Part shown: piece after piece, positions 16,009 to 24,949 of the stretch
Position numbering within the stretch: position 1 is the stretch's first letter
Layout: every line of letters starts with the position of its first letter
DNA from: Thiocystis violascens DSM 198
GTDB lineage: Bacteria; Pseudomonadota; Gammaproteobacteria; Chromatiales; Chromatiaceae
Assembly (NCBI RefSeq): GCF_000227745.2
Contig: NC_018012.1
Coordinates: 3,435,412 to 3,499,411, forward strand
Direction: 5' to 3'
Length of the DNA stretch: 64,000 nt
Notes under the pieces: model-generated
The model's input: the letters and a program-made list of their open reading frames with translations, nothing else
Told to the model about the DNA's origin: nothing
The model's database searches: none
Translations under genes and position numbers: made by a program

Positions 16009-17847
16009 TTATTCAAACTCAAGACCTTGAATCGTCAGCGAGTTCCAGAACTCACGATGAACCGCCCGGCTGATCTCGCCATCGAGATAGACCTCGATCA
16101 CGCCTGCCCCGCTTCCCGCGCCGCCGAGGGTCTCCGCCAGCGCCTCGCGAAATCCGGCCCCGTCGCTGACCGCGCGATGGGCGATCCCGAATGGACGCAG
16201 CAGTTCACCAAGCGGGAGTTCGACCGGCGTGCGCCAGAGTCGCTCGAAACCAGGCAGTCCCCGTTGCGGGAGATAGTCGAAGATTCGCCCGCCGCCGTTG
16301 TTCAGGACGATGCAGGGGCGGTCGAGTTGACGTAGCAGCAGCAGGCCGCTCAGGTCGTGCAGAAAGGAGAGATCCCCGAGCAATCCCGTCGTCGGGATGC
16401 CGCTGGCGTTCAGTCCGGCGAGCGTGGATGACTGACCGTCGATCCCGCTCGCGCCGCGATTGCCGAACACGCGCAGCGCCGTGTCGCGGCGGCCGGACCA
16501 GGTGTCCAGTTGCCGGATCGGCATGGAGTTGGCGCAGAACAGACCATCGCCCTCGGGCAGGGCGGCGAGCAAATCGGCGAGCAGATGGGGCTCGCACCAG
16601 GGGAACCGCGCGAGAGCGTCGGCGGCCAGAAGGTCCAGTTGGCGCTCGGCGGTTGTCCAGCGGGCGAGCCAATCCAGGGACGTGGGGCTCCCGCCTGGCG
16701 GATCGATCTCCGACGCGGCGAGCCAACGGCAGACGCTGGCGGCGTCCGCGCGAATCCGTAGCCGGACATCCTGCGTTGGATCGCTCCAACCCTGCCCCGG
16801 ATCGACCAGGATGGTGGGGATGTCGGCCAGCCAACCGAGCAGGATTTTGGAGACGGGCGCGTGGCCAACGCGTAGTACCCAGTCGGGTTTCAGCGCCGCC
16901 GCCGCGTGGGGGTTGCGCAGCAGACTGTCGTAGCGGGCGATGCGATGTTCGGAGCCGGGGCCGAAGCGCAGTCCGGAGAGCGGATCGCAGAGCACGGGGA
17001 CGGCCAGCCGCCTGGCGCAGGCCCAGAGCGCGTCGGCGAAGGCGGGCGGGCAGACGCCCGGTCCGCAGCAGATCAGGCCACGGCCGGAGAGCAGGGAGGC
17101 GAGGTCGGGAATTCCGGTGTTTTGCCCCTCGTTCCAGATGGCCTCGCGGTGCGAATGGGGCCGCTCCGAGCAGAATTGACTGGATGCTGGAGCATCCATG
17201 CTTGCTCCCACGCTGGAGCGTGGGAGCCAGAGTGGCCGAGTGTGCCGGAGGGTTGGCGTTGGCGCGGGCGCCGCCTCGCAATCCGCGGCAGGCACGAGCG
17301 GTTCGCGAAACGGCAGATTGAGATGCACCGGCCCCGGCCAGTTTCCCAAGCTCACCGCCGCCGCGCGAGCGCCCAGCGCGCGCATCATTTTGAGCGCGGC
17401 CGGCCCCTCTTCAGACGCGCCGGGGTCGTGGAATTCGCGCACGAAGCCGCCGAACAACCGGGTCTGATCGATGGTCTGGTTCGCCCCCCAGTCGCGCAGC
17501 TCGGGCGGGCGGTCGGCGGAGAGCAGGATCAGCGGGATGCCGGATTCGGACGCCTCGATGACGGCCGGAAACCAATGCGCGAGCGCGCTCCCGGAAGTGC
17601 ACAGCAGGCCCACCGGTCGGCCCGAGACCCGCGCCAGGCCGAGTGCGAAAAAGGCGGCGCTGCGCTCGTCCAGGATCGGTGTCAGTTCCAGTTCGGGCTG
17701 GCGCTGGCCCGCCAGCACCAGCGGGGTGGAACGCGAGCCGGGCGAGAGCACCAGCCGCCGCATCCCGCCCGAGATCAGCCCGTCGAGCAGCGCGAGCGCC
17801 CAGCGCAGATTGCGGCAGCCTTGATCCGTCGTGTCTTCGCGGCTCAT
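16009..17847 (-). CDS. menD: 2-succinyl-5-enolpyruvyl-6-hydroxy-3-cyclohexene-1-carboxylate synthase
   Basis: A thiamine-diphosphate enzyme of menaquinone synthesis that joins 2-oxoglutarate to isochorismate. The N-terminus NLRWALALLDGLISGGMRRLVLSPGSRSTPL and the conserved Glu in ILDERSAAFFALGLA (E61) are typical. The TPP region reads NRGASGIDGQSSTLAGLN with FLHDLSGLLLL and NNGGGRIFDYLP. At 612 aa it is about 50 residues longer than E. coli MenD. The excess, about residues 201-248, is translated from a palindromic repeat (17182-17227) sitting in the linker between the first two domains. It starts six bases after menF ends, so menF-menD form one operon. Confidence 0.93.
   Translation of the reverse strand: MSREDTTDQGCRNLRWALALLDGLISGGMRRLVLSPGSRSTPLVLAGQRQPELELTPILDERSAAFFALGLARVSGRPVGLLCTSGSALAHWFPAVIEASESGIPLILLSADRPPELRDWGANQTIDQTRLFGGFVREFHDPGASEEGPAALKMMRALGARAAAVSLGNWPGPVHLNLPFREPLVPAADCEAAPAPTPTLRHTRPLWLPRSSVGASMDAPASSQFCSERPHSHREAIWNEGQNTGIPDLASLLSGRGLICCGPGVCPPAFADALWACARRLAVPVLCDPLSGLRFGPGSEHRIARYDSLLRNPHAAAALKPDWVLRVGHAPVSKILLGWLADIPTILVDPGQGWSDPTQDVRLRIRADAASVCRWLAASEIDPPGGSPTSLDWLARWTTAERQLDLLAADALARFPWCEPHLLADLLAALPEGDGLFCANSMPIRQLDTWSGRRDTALRVFGNRGASGIDGQSSTLAGLNASGIPTTGLLGDLSFLHDLSGLLLLRQLDRPCIVLNNGGGRIFDYLPQRGLPGFERLWRTPVELPLGELLRPFGIAHRAVSDGAGFREALAETLGGAGSGAGVIEVYLDGEISRAVHREFWNSLTIQGLEFE
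17182..17227 (-). repeat. palindromic repeat translated in frame inside menD
   Basis: Two adjacent palindromes, GGATGCTGGAGCATCC (17182-17197) and a 24-base GCTCCCACGC/GCGTGGGAGC palindrome (17204-17227), interrupt menD without shifting the frame. They encode LPRSSVGASMDAPAS. The intergenic copy near 5040 would encode the near-identical LPRSSVGARADAPAS, which confirms a shared origin. Confidence 0.8.
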
Positions 17848-17853
17848 TGCAAT

Positions 17854-19281
17854 TCAAGCGAACTGAAGCGCGGTCGACATGGCGGCGAGCTTGTGCTCGG
17901 TCTCTTCCCATTCGCTCATGGGATCCGAACCGGCGACAATTCCGGCCCCGGCGTAGAGGTCGGCGATCCGCTCGCTGATGCGCGCGCAGCGCAGCAGCAC
18001 CCAGAGTTCGCCGGTCAGATCCGGCTCGACGATGCCGGCGGCGCCGGTGTACCAGCCGCGCTCCAGCGGTTCGCTCCGATCCAGCCAGTCGCGCGCTTCC
18101 TGACGCGGCTGTCCGTTGGTCGCCGGGGTGGGATGGAGCAACTCGGCGAGTCGAAAGACATCCACGTCTGGGTGTAACTCGCCCCGCACGATGCTCCGCA
18201 GATGCTGGACGTTGTTGAGTTGCAGAATTCGCGGGCCATCGGGCGGCTCCAGGGAGCGGCTGCATTGGCTCAACGCCTCGGTCACGGCCTCAACCACAAC
18301 CTGATGCTCGCGCAGATTCTTTTCGCAGGTCCGCAGACCCCGGGTGATTTGCGCGTCGCGCTCGGCGTCCTCGGCGCGACAGGCGGTGCCGGCGATGGCG
18401 TCGGCCTCGATGCGGTCGCGGCGCTGGGTGAAGAGACGCTCGGGGGTCGCGGCGACGAAACTAGTCCGATGGCGACGGATGCTCACCACCTGGCAGGAGG
18501 GAAACAGATAGGTCAGGGCCGCGTTGAGCCGGGTTAGGTCGAAGCGTCGCTGGCCAGTCAGGCGCAGGCGGCGACAGAGAACGACTTTGCGCAGTCGCTC
18601 CTGGTCGATCTCGTCGAGCGCGGCGAACACCAGTTCGCGCCAATCCTCCTGATCGGGCGTGCTGAGGCCACGATCCAGGTGCGCCGGCGTGAGCGGGTCG
18701 AGCGCTGGCAGATCGAGCAATGGCACGATCTGGTCCAGTTGGTTCTGCCAGCGTGTTAGTAGGGAGTCGATCCCCATCGGTAGCGCGGTGGTGAGGATGA
18801 GCGCGGCCTGTCCATCGTGCGAGCAGAGCGCCAGTTCCGGCAGCCAGAAGATGGCGTTCGGCAGTTCCGCTAGCCCCGCGTTCGGCGATTCGTTGGGCGA
18901 GGCGGCAAAGCCCAGCATCCCGAAGCCCAGAAAGCCGGTTTCGTCCGGATCCATGTGCTGCCAGTTGGCCGCGACGCCCTTGGCCGCCGCGCGCAGAATC
19001 CGCAAGCGGTCCGGACCCCGCGCCCGCCACTCGCCGGCGATGCCGTAGCCGGCGCGCAGGTCGCCGCGATGGTTGTGCGCGAAATGGAACTGCGGTCCCG
19101 CCAGATCGGGCGCGATACCGAGCCCGTGGGGGAGTTCGAGGATCAGCGAGGCATAGCCGCCCGGTTGTCCGAGGGGCAGGGTGCCGATCGTTTCGTGGAG
19201 GCGAGCCTTGAGCTGCTCCAGAACTTTGAGCGGTGCGAGCATGACGGGATCGTGAAGACAGGAAGTCGTGGGCCGGGGCAT
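17854..19281 (-). CDS. menF: isochorismate synthase
   Basis: A 475-residue chorismate-utilising enzyme that supplies isochorismate to MenD. The conserved C-terminal signatures include KVVLCRRLRLTG, TPERLFTQRRDRIEADAIAGTA, LQLNNVQHLRSIVRGEL, HPTPATNGQPRQEA and WYTGAAGIVEPDLTGELWVLLRCARI. It could be confused with salicylate or siderophore isochorismate synthases, but the coupling to menD favours menaquinone. Starts at 19281 or 19242 are both possible; neither has a strong ribosome site. The region before it contains the 172-bp repeat that split an older palindrome. Confidence 0.92.
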   Translation of the reverse strand: MPRPTTSCLHDPVMLAPLKVLEQLKARLHETIGTLPLGQPGGYASLILELPHGLGIAPDLAGPQFHFAHNHRGDLRAGYGIAGEWRARGPDRLRILRAAAKGVAANWQHMDPDETGFLGFGMLGFAASPNESPNAGLAELPNAIFWLPELALCSHDGQAALILTTALPMGIDSLLTRWQNQLDQIVPLLDLPALDPLTPAHLDRGLSTPDQEDWRELVFAALDEIDQERLRKVVLCRRLRLTGQRRFDLTRLNAALTYLFPSCQVVSIRRHRTSFVAATPERLFTQRRDRIEADAIAGTACRAEDAERDAQITRGLRTCEKNLREHQVVVEAVTEALSQCSRSLEPPDGPRILQLNNVQHLRSIVRGELHPDVDVFRLAELLHPTPATNGQPRQEARDWLDRSEPLERGWYTGAAGIVEPDLTGELWVLLRCARISERIADLYAGAGIVAGSDPMSEWEETEHKLAAMSTALQFA

Positions 19282-19294
19282 GGATGCTCTGCAT

Positions 19295-19466
19295 CACTGC
19301 CATTAAGTTAAGGATTTTCCGTTCGCCCCATTCGACAAGCTCATGACAGGCTTCGACACACTCAGGGCGAACGGAAAATTCTGGGCGCCATTAAGTTAAG
19401 CCGTTCATGGTTCGACCCTTCGACGGGCTCAGGACTCACCACGAACGGCTTAACTTAATGGCAGTG
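19295..19466. repeat. CACTGCC-ended 172-bp palindromic element, copy 2, with 11-bp duplication
   Basis: Perfect inverted ends CACTGCCATTAAGTTAAG and CTTAACTTAATGGCAGTG. The flanking sequence ATGCTCTGCAT occurs as a direct repeat on both sides (19284-19294 and 19467-19477), which looks like a target duplication. Removing the element and one repeat restores a perfect palindrome around the old junction. The interior has the same stem-loop core as copy 1. It sits between menF and the alpha/beta hydrolase gene. Confidence 0.8.
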
Positions 19467-19514
19467 ATGCTCTGCATCCATGCCGTGATGCGCGCGGACG
19501 CGATCAGGTCGCGC

Positions 19515-20435
19515 TCAGTCGGTCTTGAGCGTCGACCAGAAGCGGTCGATGGCGGCGGCGGTTTCGGCGGGTTTCTCCCATTGGGGCATGCCACGGGTGG
19601 GTGTGAGCTGTTCAGCCCGCCAGCCCGGATGACGGCTCAGAAAGCCCGGCAATTCGTGGAAGTCGATGTTCGGATCCTTGTCGTAGACCACCAGAACCGG
19701 CTGGGTCAGTTTACCGTACAGGGTATCACCCGCCTTGGGGGTGAAAAGTTGACCGGACAGGAAATACAGCGGGGCATACTTGGCGCCCGGCTGGTGCGTG
19801 GTCGCATGAGCGTAGTCGACGAGTCCGGGCGGGATGGCGCCCTTGAACACCTGATTGTAAAAATATTTGATGCTGGGGCGCGTGGTGAGCAGGCCGAACA
19901 GCCCGTCATTGATCACCGGCACGCTCAACGCCTTGTGAGCACGCTCGGCCGCCTTGCCGGTCGGAAGTCCGCGGATGTTGAATCCAGTGGGCGACAGCAG
20001 GGCCAGACTGGCCACCAGTTCGGGTTTCATCAGGGTCGCGCGGGCGGCAAACTCGCAGCCGAGCGAAAACGCGATCAGATCGGCCGTGGACTTGACGATC
20101 GTCTCCAGGAATTCGGCGATGACGCCGGCGAACAACTCGGGCGAATAGCGCCGGTTGCTGCGGTCGGAGTGTCCGAAGCCGGGAAGATCCAGCGCGAACA
20201 CCGGACGCTGCGAGCGATAGTGCTCGAACAGCGGCTTCATCTCGAAGGCGCTCGGCGCGGCGTTGATGCTGTGAATCAGGACCAGCGGACGGCCGGTGGC
20301 GGATGTGTCGGCGTAATAGTGAATCCGCCCGCCAAGCCGCGAGACATAATCGTGACGGGAGGCGTCGATGGCGGCGGGAAGCGACGGGTTGCGGGTCGTG
20401 GCGGTGCTGCCAGCGCGGGCGATAGCGGAGTCCAT
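19515..20435 (-). CDS. alpha/beta-hydrolase fold protein
   Basis: 306 residues from the ATG at 20435, which has GAGG about ten bases upstream; the longer frame to 20516 overlaps the preceding gene. The fold landmarks are RPLVLIHSINAAPSAFEM (oxyanion region with HS instead of the usual HG), FALDLPGFGHSDRS, the nucleophile elbow IAFSLGCEFAA (Ser in an A-x-S-x-G context) and VLVVYDKDPNIDF near the acid residue. The substrate is unknown. It follows the epimerase-like gene by seven bases, so the two are probably co-transcribed. Confidence 0.8.
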   Translation of the reverse strand: MDSAIARAGSTATTRNPSLPAAIDASRHDYVSRLGGRIHYYADTSATGRPLVLIHSINAAPSAFEMKPLFEHYRSQRPVFALDLPGFGHSDRSNRRYSPELFAGVIAEFLETIVKSTADLIAFSLGCEFAARATLMKPELVASLALLSPTGFNIRGLPTGKAAERAHKALSVPVINDGLFGLLTTRPSIKYFYNQVFKGAIPPGLVDYAHATTHQPGAKYAPLYFLSGQLFTPKAGDTLYGKLTQPVLVVYDKDPNIDFHELPGFLSRHPGWRAEQLTPTRGMPQWEKPAETAAAIDRFWSTLKTD

Positions 20436-20442
20436 GTGCGAA

Positions 20443-21990
20443 TTACCTCGTTTGCGAACGGTTCTGTCGATTGCGTTGTGCCCGGATGTCCTGCTCGGCG
20501 CGGCGGCAGATCTCACGGGTTAGACCTTTGAAGAGCCTCCGGTGAAGAGGCTCCAGCGAATACCAGTACAGCAGTCCCCAGACCCCGGCTGGATGCCAGT
20601 AGGCGGTGGCGGTCAGACGGGTGCCCCCGGTGGTCAGCGGTTCCAGCTCGAATTCCAGCACGCCGGCACCCGGCGCGCGCATGCCGAACGCGAGGCTCAG
20701 ACGGCGTTCGGGCTCGGCGCCCATCACCGTCCAATAATCGATGCGGTCGCCCGTGCGAACCTCCTCGGCATGGCGTCGGCCGCGCTGGAGACCCGGCCCG
20801 CCGACGATCCAGTCCATCCATTCGCGGATCGACCAAAGCGTGTTCAGATAGTAATAGCGATTGTCGCCGCCGATGGCCGCCACGACCCGCCAAACTGCGG
20901 CGGGGTCGGCGGCGGTCTCGGCGCTGCCGCTCGCGCGCTTGGCGTAATAGGCATAGTCGATCTGTTGATGGCGCACGGCAAAGGCTCCCTCGACCCAGCG
21001 GCTGACGACAGCGCCGCGGCGTTCGATCTCGAACGCGGCGCGCACGGCGTCCCGAAATCCCAGCAGGGGCTGGGGGACGAGACGACGCAGTTCCTCGTCC
21101 CGGGCGTAAAAGTCATGCCGGAGCCCCTCGATCAGGGCGCGGGCAATGGGGGTCGGCACCGAGGTGATAAAGCGCAGCCAATACGCGGACAGTTGCGGCG
21201 TCAGCACCGGGACCGGGATGATCCAGGGTGGCCGTTTGCCGGCTTCCTCGGCGAGGATACGCATCATCTCCGCGTAGGTCAGGGTTTCCGGTCCGGCCGC
21301 ATCGAAACTGCGCGCGGCGGTTTCCTCCATCCAGGGCACCCGCGCGAGATACCGGAGCAGGTTTTCCAGCGCGATGGGCGGCGATTTCGCGCTGACCCAG
21401 CGCGGCGTGATCATCGCCGGCAGATGATAAACCAAATCGCGCATCACCTCGAAGGCGGCCGAGCCCGGTCCGACGATGATGCCTGCCCGGATCTCGGTCA
21501 CCGGTACCGGTCCGCCGCGCAGCACCACGCCGGTATCGCGCCGCGAGACGATATGCTCGCTCTGCGCGTCGTCCGGCACCAGACCGCCCAGATAAACGAT
21601 GCGTCTGACCCCGGCAACGCCCGCGGCCTGTGCGAAATGGCGTGCCGCCTCCAGATCCAGGCGCCCGAAATCCCTTCCGGCGGACATCGAGTGGACCAGA
21701 TAGTAGGCGACCTCGACACCTGCCAGCGCGGCGGCGAGGGTCTCCGGGACCAGCGCATCCGCGCCGACGATCCCGACGCCCGGCCAGCCGCGCGCCTCCA
21801 GCACCGCTGGGTTGCGGGAGCAGGCGCGGACCGAGAATCCCTCCCCGAGCAGATAAGGCACCAGATGACTGCCGATGTAGCCACTGGCGCCAAAGACCAG
21901 GCACAGAGCCGGCAAGCCGGCGGCTTGCCCGGCGCTGTCTTGCCCCGACTTCTGAGGGATGGTCTGTTTCAACGCAGTCGAGTCAGTCAT
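20443..21990 (-). CDS. NAD(P)-binding epimerase-like protein with DUF2867-type C-terminal domain
   Basis: 515 residues from the ATG at 21990. The N-terminal Rossmann domain (LCLVFGASGYIGSHLVPYLL, then AYYLVHSM and RRIVYLGGLVP) is an extended SDR/NmrA-like NAD(P)-binder. The middle contains FDAAGPETLTYAEMMRILAEEAG. The C-terminal ~150 residues (GGDNRYYYLNTLWSIREWMDWIVGGPG, then TRLTATAYWHPAGVWGLLYWYSLEPLHRRLF) match the DUF2867/SRPBCC-like domain found in the same fusion in other proteobacteria. The reaction is unknown; a lipid or quinone-like substrate is plausible from the hydrophobic C-terminal part. Confidence 0.8.
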   Translation of the reverse strand: MTDSTALKQTIPQKSGQDSAGQAAGLPALCLVFGASGYIGSHLVPYLLGEGFSVRACSRNPAVLEARGWPGVGIVGADALVPETLAAALAGVEVAYYLVHSMSAGRDFGRLDLEAARHFAQAAGVAGVRRIVYLGGLVPDDAQSEHIVSRRDTGVVLRGGPVPVTEIRAGIIVGPGSAAFEVMRDLVYHLPAMITPRWVSAKSPPIALENLLRYLARVPWMEETAARSFDAAGPETLTYAEMMRILAEEAGKRPPWIIPVPVLTPQLSAYWLRFITSVPTPIARALIEGLRHDFYARDEELRRLVPQPLLGFRDAVRAAFEIERRGAVVSRWVEGAFAVRHQQIDYAYYAKRASGSAETAADPAAVWRVVAAIGGDNRYYYLNTLWSIREWMDWIVGGPGLQRGRRHAEEVRTGDRIDYWTVMGAEPERRLSLAFGMRAPGAGVLEFELEPLTTGGTRLTATAYWHPAGVWGLLYWYSLEPLHRRLFKGLTREICRRAEQDIRAQRNRQNRSQTR

Positions 21991-22106
21991 CGGACGACCT
22001 CTCGGGTGCCGGGCGCAACCGTGCGCGGGCCGCATTCGCCACGCGTTCGTTTCAGAATCGCCAGGAATGTCTAAACCTTAATCCTTGCAGGCAGAGGTGC
22101 ATATCG

Positions 22107-22961
22107 ATGCAACCCCCCCCGTCATTCATGAATCAATCGAATCGGACATGTTCGCGTCAAGCCAAGTTTACAGCGATCTTCATGGCTTGTCTGTTTGTGT
22201 CGGGTTGCACGGGGCAGTTTGTCCGCCAGGTCGGGGTCGGTGGCTTGCCGTCGGGACGGCCGGCCGGGATTGCCGTCGCGGACGGCGTCGTGCTCTCCAG
22301 GACCGCTTGCGCGCTGCGTTATCGGGTGTACCGACCGGCCGGCGTGGCCCCTGGCGATCTGGCGGTCGTGGGGCATGGGTTCCTGCGCGCCAAGGAGCGC
22401 ATGACTGGGCTCGCGACCGCCTTGGCCAAGTCCGGCGTGACGACCGCGACACTGGATTTCTGCAACGATCGGCTCTGGGACGGCGGCCATGCTCGCAATG
22501 CGCTCGATATGATGACGGTCGCGGACGCACTCGGGGCGCGCCGGGTGGTGTATACGGGTTTTTCGGCCGGCGCGCTCTCCGCGCTGATCGCCGCCCGCAA
22601 CGATCGGCGCGCGGTGGGCGTGGTGGCGCTGGATCTGGTCGATGCGCGGGCCTTGGGGGTCCGGATGGCGTCCGGTCTGAAGCCGCCCCTGATCGGACTG
22701 GTCGGCGACGCCTCGCGCTGTAACGCCTCTCAGAATGGACTAGCGGTCTATGCCGCCAGCCCGAACGCCGTTGTGCAACGAATGATTGGGGCGGATCACT
22801 GCGATTTCGAGTCGCCGACCGACTGGGTCTGCCGACTGACTTGCGCGCGCGGCGAGGCGAGCCCCGGATCGCCCCGCCAGGATATTCTTCGCGCGGCCAC
22901 AGCGGCGGTGCAATCGCTGTTGCGGGATGCGACCGGGTCCGAAGCGTGCGGCGAGGAATGA
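22107..22961 (+). CDS. putative lipoprotein with alpha/beta-hydrolase fold
   Basis: 284 residues. The signal peptide FTAIFMACLFVSGC ends in a lipobox with Cys34 (Cys27 if translation starts at 22128), so the mature protein is probably lipid-anchored. The hydrolase motifs are LAVVGHGFLRAKERM and the elbow YTGFSAGALSALIAA with Ser in G-F-S-A-G. Conserved ends QRMIGADHCDFESPTDWVC contain a likely catalytic His. Extra Cys pairs may form disulfides in the periplasm. GAGG precedes the ATG at 22107. A run of eight C follows the second codon. The substrate is unknown. Confidence 0.75.
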   Translation: MQPPPSFMNQSNRTCSRQAKFTAIFMACLFVSGCTGQFVRQVGVGGLPSGRPAGIAVADGVVLSRTACALRYRVYRPAGVAPGDLAVVGHGFLRAKERMTGLATALAKSGVTTATLDFCNDRLWDGGHARNALDMMTVADALGARRVVYTGFSAGALSALIAARNDRRAVGVVALDLVDARALGVRMASGLKPPLIGLVGDASRCNASQNGLAVYAASPNAVVQRMIGADHCDFESPTDWVCRLTCARGEASPGSPRQDILRAATAAVQSLLRDATGSEACGEE

Positions 22962-22974
22962 CGCGGCCGGCAGA

Positions 22975-23020
22975 ATTCCAGTCTCCCCAGGCGCCGACAA
23001 CCGGTCGGCGTTCCCTGGCG
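22975..23020. terminator. possible stem-loop between convergent genes
   Basis: CGCCGAC and GTCGGCG arms around CAACCG lie between the lipoprotein gene and the chemoreceptor gene, followed by a short TT. A weak or Rho-assisted bidirectional terminator is possible. Confidence 0.35.
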
Positions 23021-23033
23021 TTGGCTTGACGCC

Positions 23034-24605
23034 TCAGACCTTGTATTGATTCACCAGCGTGGCCAGCCGGCCCGCCAGATCCTCCAGATGACCGGTGGCC
23101 GACACCACGGAATCGGTGCTCTCCAACGTCTGCATGGACAGGTGCCGAATACTTTCCACATTGCGGTTCATCTCTTCCACCACCGCGCTCTGTTCCTCGG
23201 CGGCGGTCGCGATCTGAGCATTCATCTCGTTGATGCGGTCGACCGACTGCGTGATCGAATCCAGCGATCGGTCGGTCTCCGAGGCCGAGAGGACGCTGCG
23301 TTCCGCCTGCTCGCTCCCGCGCTTCATCACGGCCACGGCGCTGCGCGAGCCTTCCTGCAGACGCTGGATCATGGCCTGGATTTCCTGCGTGGCATCCTGG
23401 GTGCGTTGCGCCAGGGCGCGTACCTCGTCGGCGACGACCGCGAAACCGCGCCCCGCCTCGCCGGCCCGCGCCGCCTCGATCGCCGCATTCAGGGCCAGCA
23501 GATTGGTCTGGCCGGCGATGCTGCGGATCACATCCAGGATCTTGCCGATATTCTCCGATTCGTCGCCCAGCCGACCGATGGCCTCGGCGGCCTCGGAGAC
23601 GCCTTCGGCTAGTTGCTGGATGCCGTGCACGCTCTCGCGCACGATCACGCGGCCCGCCTGAGCGTCGGCGCTCGCCTGGTGCGCCGCATCGGCGGCGGCG
23701 GTGGTGTTGTTGGCGACCTCGGCCACGGTGGCGGACATCTCGTTCATGGCGGTGGCGACCATGTCGGTTTCCTGGTGCTGCTGTTCCATCAGGCGATGCG
23801 TGGAGTTGCTCGCAAGCGCCAACTGGCCGACCGACACGGCCACTCCGGACGCAGACTCCTGGATGTTGCCGATCACCGTTGCCAGGCGGGACTGAAGCAT
23901 CTTGATAGCCTGGAGGATCTCCGCCGTCTCGTTGTTGCGCACGACATGAATGGGGAAATTCAGATCGCCGGCGGCGATCTTTTTCGCCGCCGCGACACTC
24001 TCTCGAATGGGCGAGAAGATCGTTCGTGTGCTGACTTGCGCCAGAATCATGCCCGCCGCCAGCGTGGCCAGGCCGATCCAGAGGCTGCCGAACCAGCCGG
24101 CGGCGACCGCGCCCAACCCAACCAGCGTAAAAGCCAGGGTGATCCAGACGCCATGCCCGAATTCGGGAATCCATCGCCTGGGCAGATCCTCCAGCTTGCG
24201 CTCGCGCACCCGGGCGTAGAGCCGCTCCGCCTGGTCGATCTGCCCGCGCTTCGGTTTCGTTCTGACCGACTGATAGCCGATCAGGGTTTCGCCTTCGTAG
24301 ACCGGAGTGACATAGGCATCCACCCAGTAATGATCGCCATTTTTGCAGCGATTCTTGACGATCCCGCGCCAGGGTTTGCCCTTCTGCACCGTCGACCAGA
24401 GATCCTTGAAGGCTGCCGTGGGCATGTCGGGATGTCTCACCACATTGTGATTGACACCCAGCAGTTCGTCTTCCCGGAATCCGCTGATGTCGATAAATGG
24501 CTTGTTACAGTAGGTGATGGTGCCCTTGGTGTCGGTGGTGGAGACGATCACGAGCGACGCGGCGTAATCGTTTTCCCGGTTGGTGACCGGCAGATTGATC
24601 TTCAT
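23034..24605 (-). CDS. Aer-like methyl-accepting chemotaxis protein with PAS domain
   Basis: 523 residues. The N-terminal PAS domain ([34 protein letters not shown], then [19 protein letters not shown]) is the FAD-type sensor of Aer energy-taxis receptors. Two close membrane segments (about 145-190) follow, then HAMP ([21 protein letters not shown]), then the signalling domain with the hairpin tip [37 protein letters not shown]. It would report redox or oxygen state to CheA. The start at ATG 24605 directly begins the PAS-proximal sequence; the longer frame has no conserved content. Confidence 0.92.
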   Translation of the reverse strand: MKINLPVTNRENDYAASLVIVSTTDTKGTITYCNKPFIDISGFREDELLGVNHNVVRHPDMPTAAFKDLWSTVQKGKPWRGIVKNRCKNGDHYWVDAYVTPVYEGETLIGYQSVRTKPKRGQIDQAERLYARVRERKLEDLPRRWIPEFGHGVWITLAFTLVGLGAVAAGWFGSLWIGLATLAAGMILAQVSTRTIFSPIRESVAAAKKIAAGDLNFPIHVVRNNETAEILQAIKMLQSRLATVIGNIQESASGVAVSVGQLALASNSTHRLMEQQHQETDMVATAMNEMSATVAEVANNTTAAADAAHQASADAQAGRVIVRESVHGIQQLAEGVSEAAEAIGRLGDESENIGKILDVIRSIAGQTNLLALNAAIEAARAGEAGRGFAVVADEVRALAQRTQDATQEIQAMIQRLQEGSRSAVAVMKRGSEQAERSVLSASETDRSLDSITQSVDRINEMNAQIATAAEEQSAVVEEMNRNVESIRHLSMQTLESTDSVVSATGHLEDLAGRLATLVNQYKV

Positions 24606-24695
24606 GGTGATGGCCTGAGCGGGTCCGTGTGGTAGCAAGTGATGGCGTAGGGTGAAACAGCCGCTATCATCGCGCATCCGCGCCCGCGGGTATAA

Positions 24696-24770
24696 GGTGA
24701 TTTCCTGAAAACAATCTGTCTATGGAGTAGCTGTTCATGGACGGGATGAGCCGTTTTCTCGGAAATCGCC
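24696..24770. repeat. GGTGATTT-ended miniature element, copy C (75 bp)
   Basis: Ends GGTGATTTCCTGAAAAC and GTTTTCTCGGAAATCGCC, flanked by TAA on both sides (24693-24695 and 24771-24773). It is the shortest copy and lacks the long stem-loop core. It lies in the 344-base gap between the chemoreceptor and nagZ; the rest of that gap shows no gene and presumably holds both divergent promoters. Confidence 0.7.
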
Positions 24771-24949
24771 TAAGTCATTCAGGCTAAGGGTCATCGTCGC
24801 CGATCGGGTCTGCGGTGGGCCCCTGTATTGGAGGCGGTTGCGTTCTGCCAGGCGGCGGGATTCGCCACTCGCCACTCGCCTGTGTTAAAAATGCCTACCT
24901 TCGATACTTCGCTCTCGACACGCACCGGCCACCGAACGCAGATCACACC

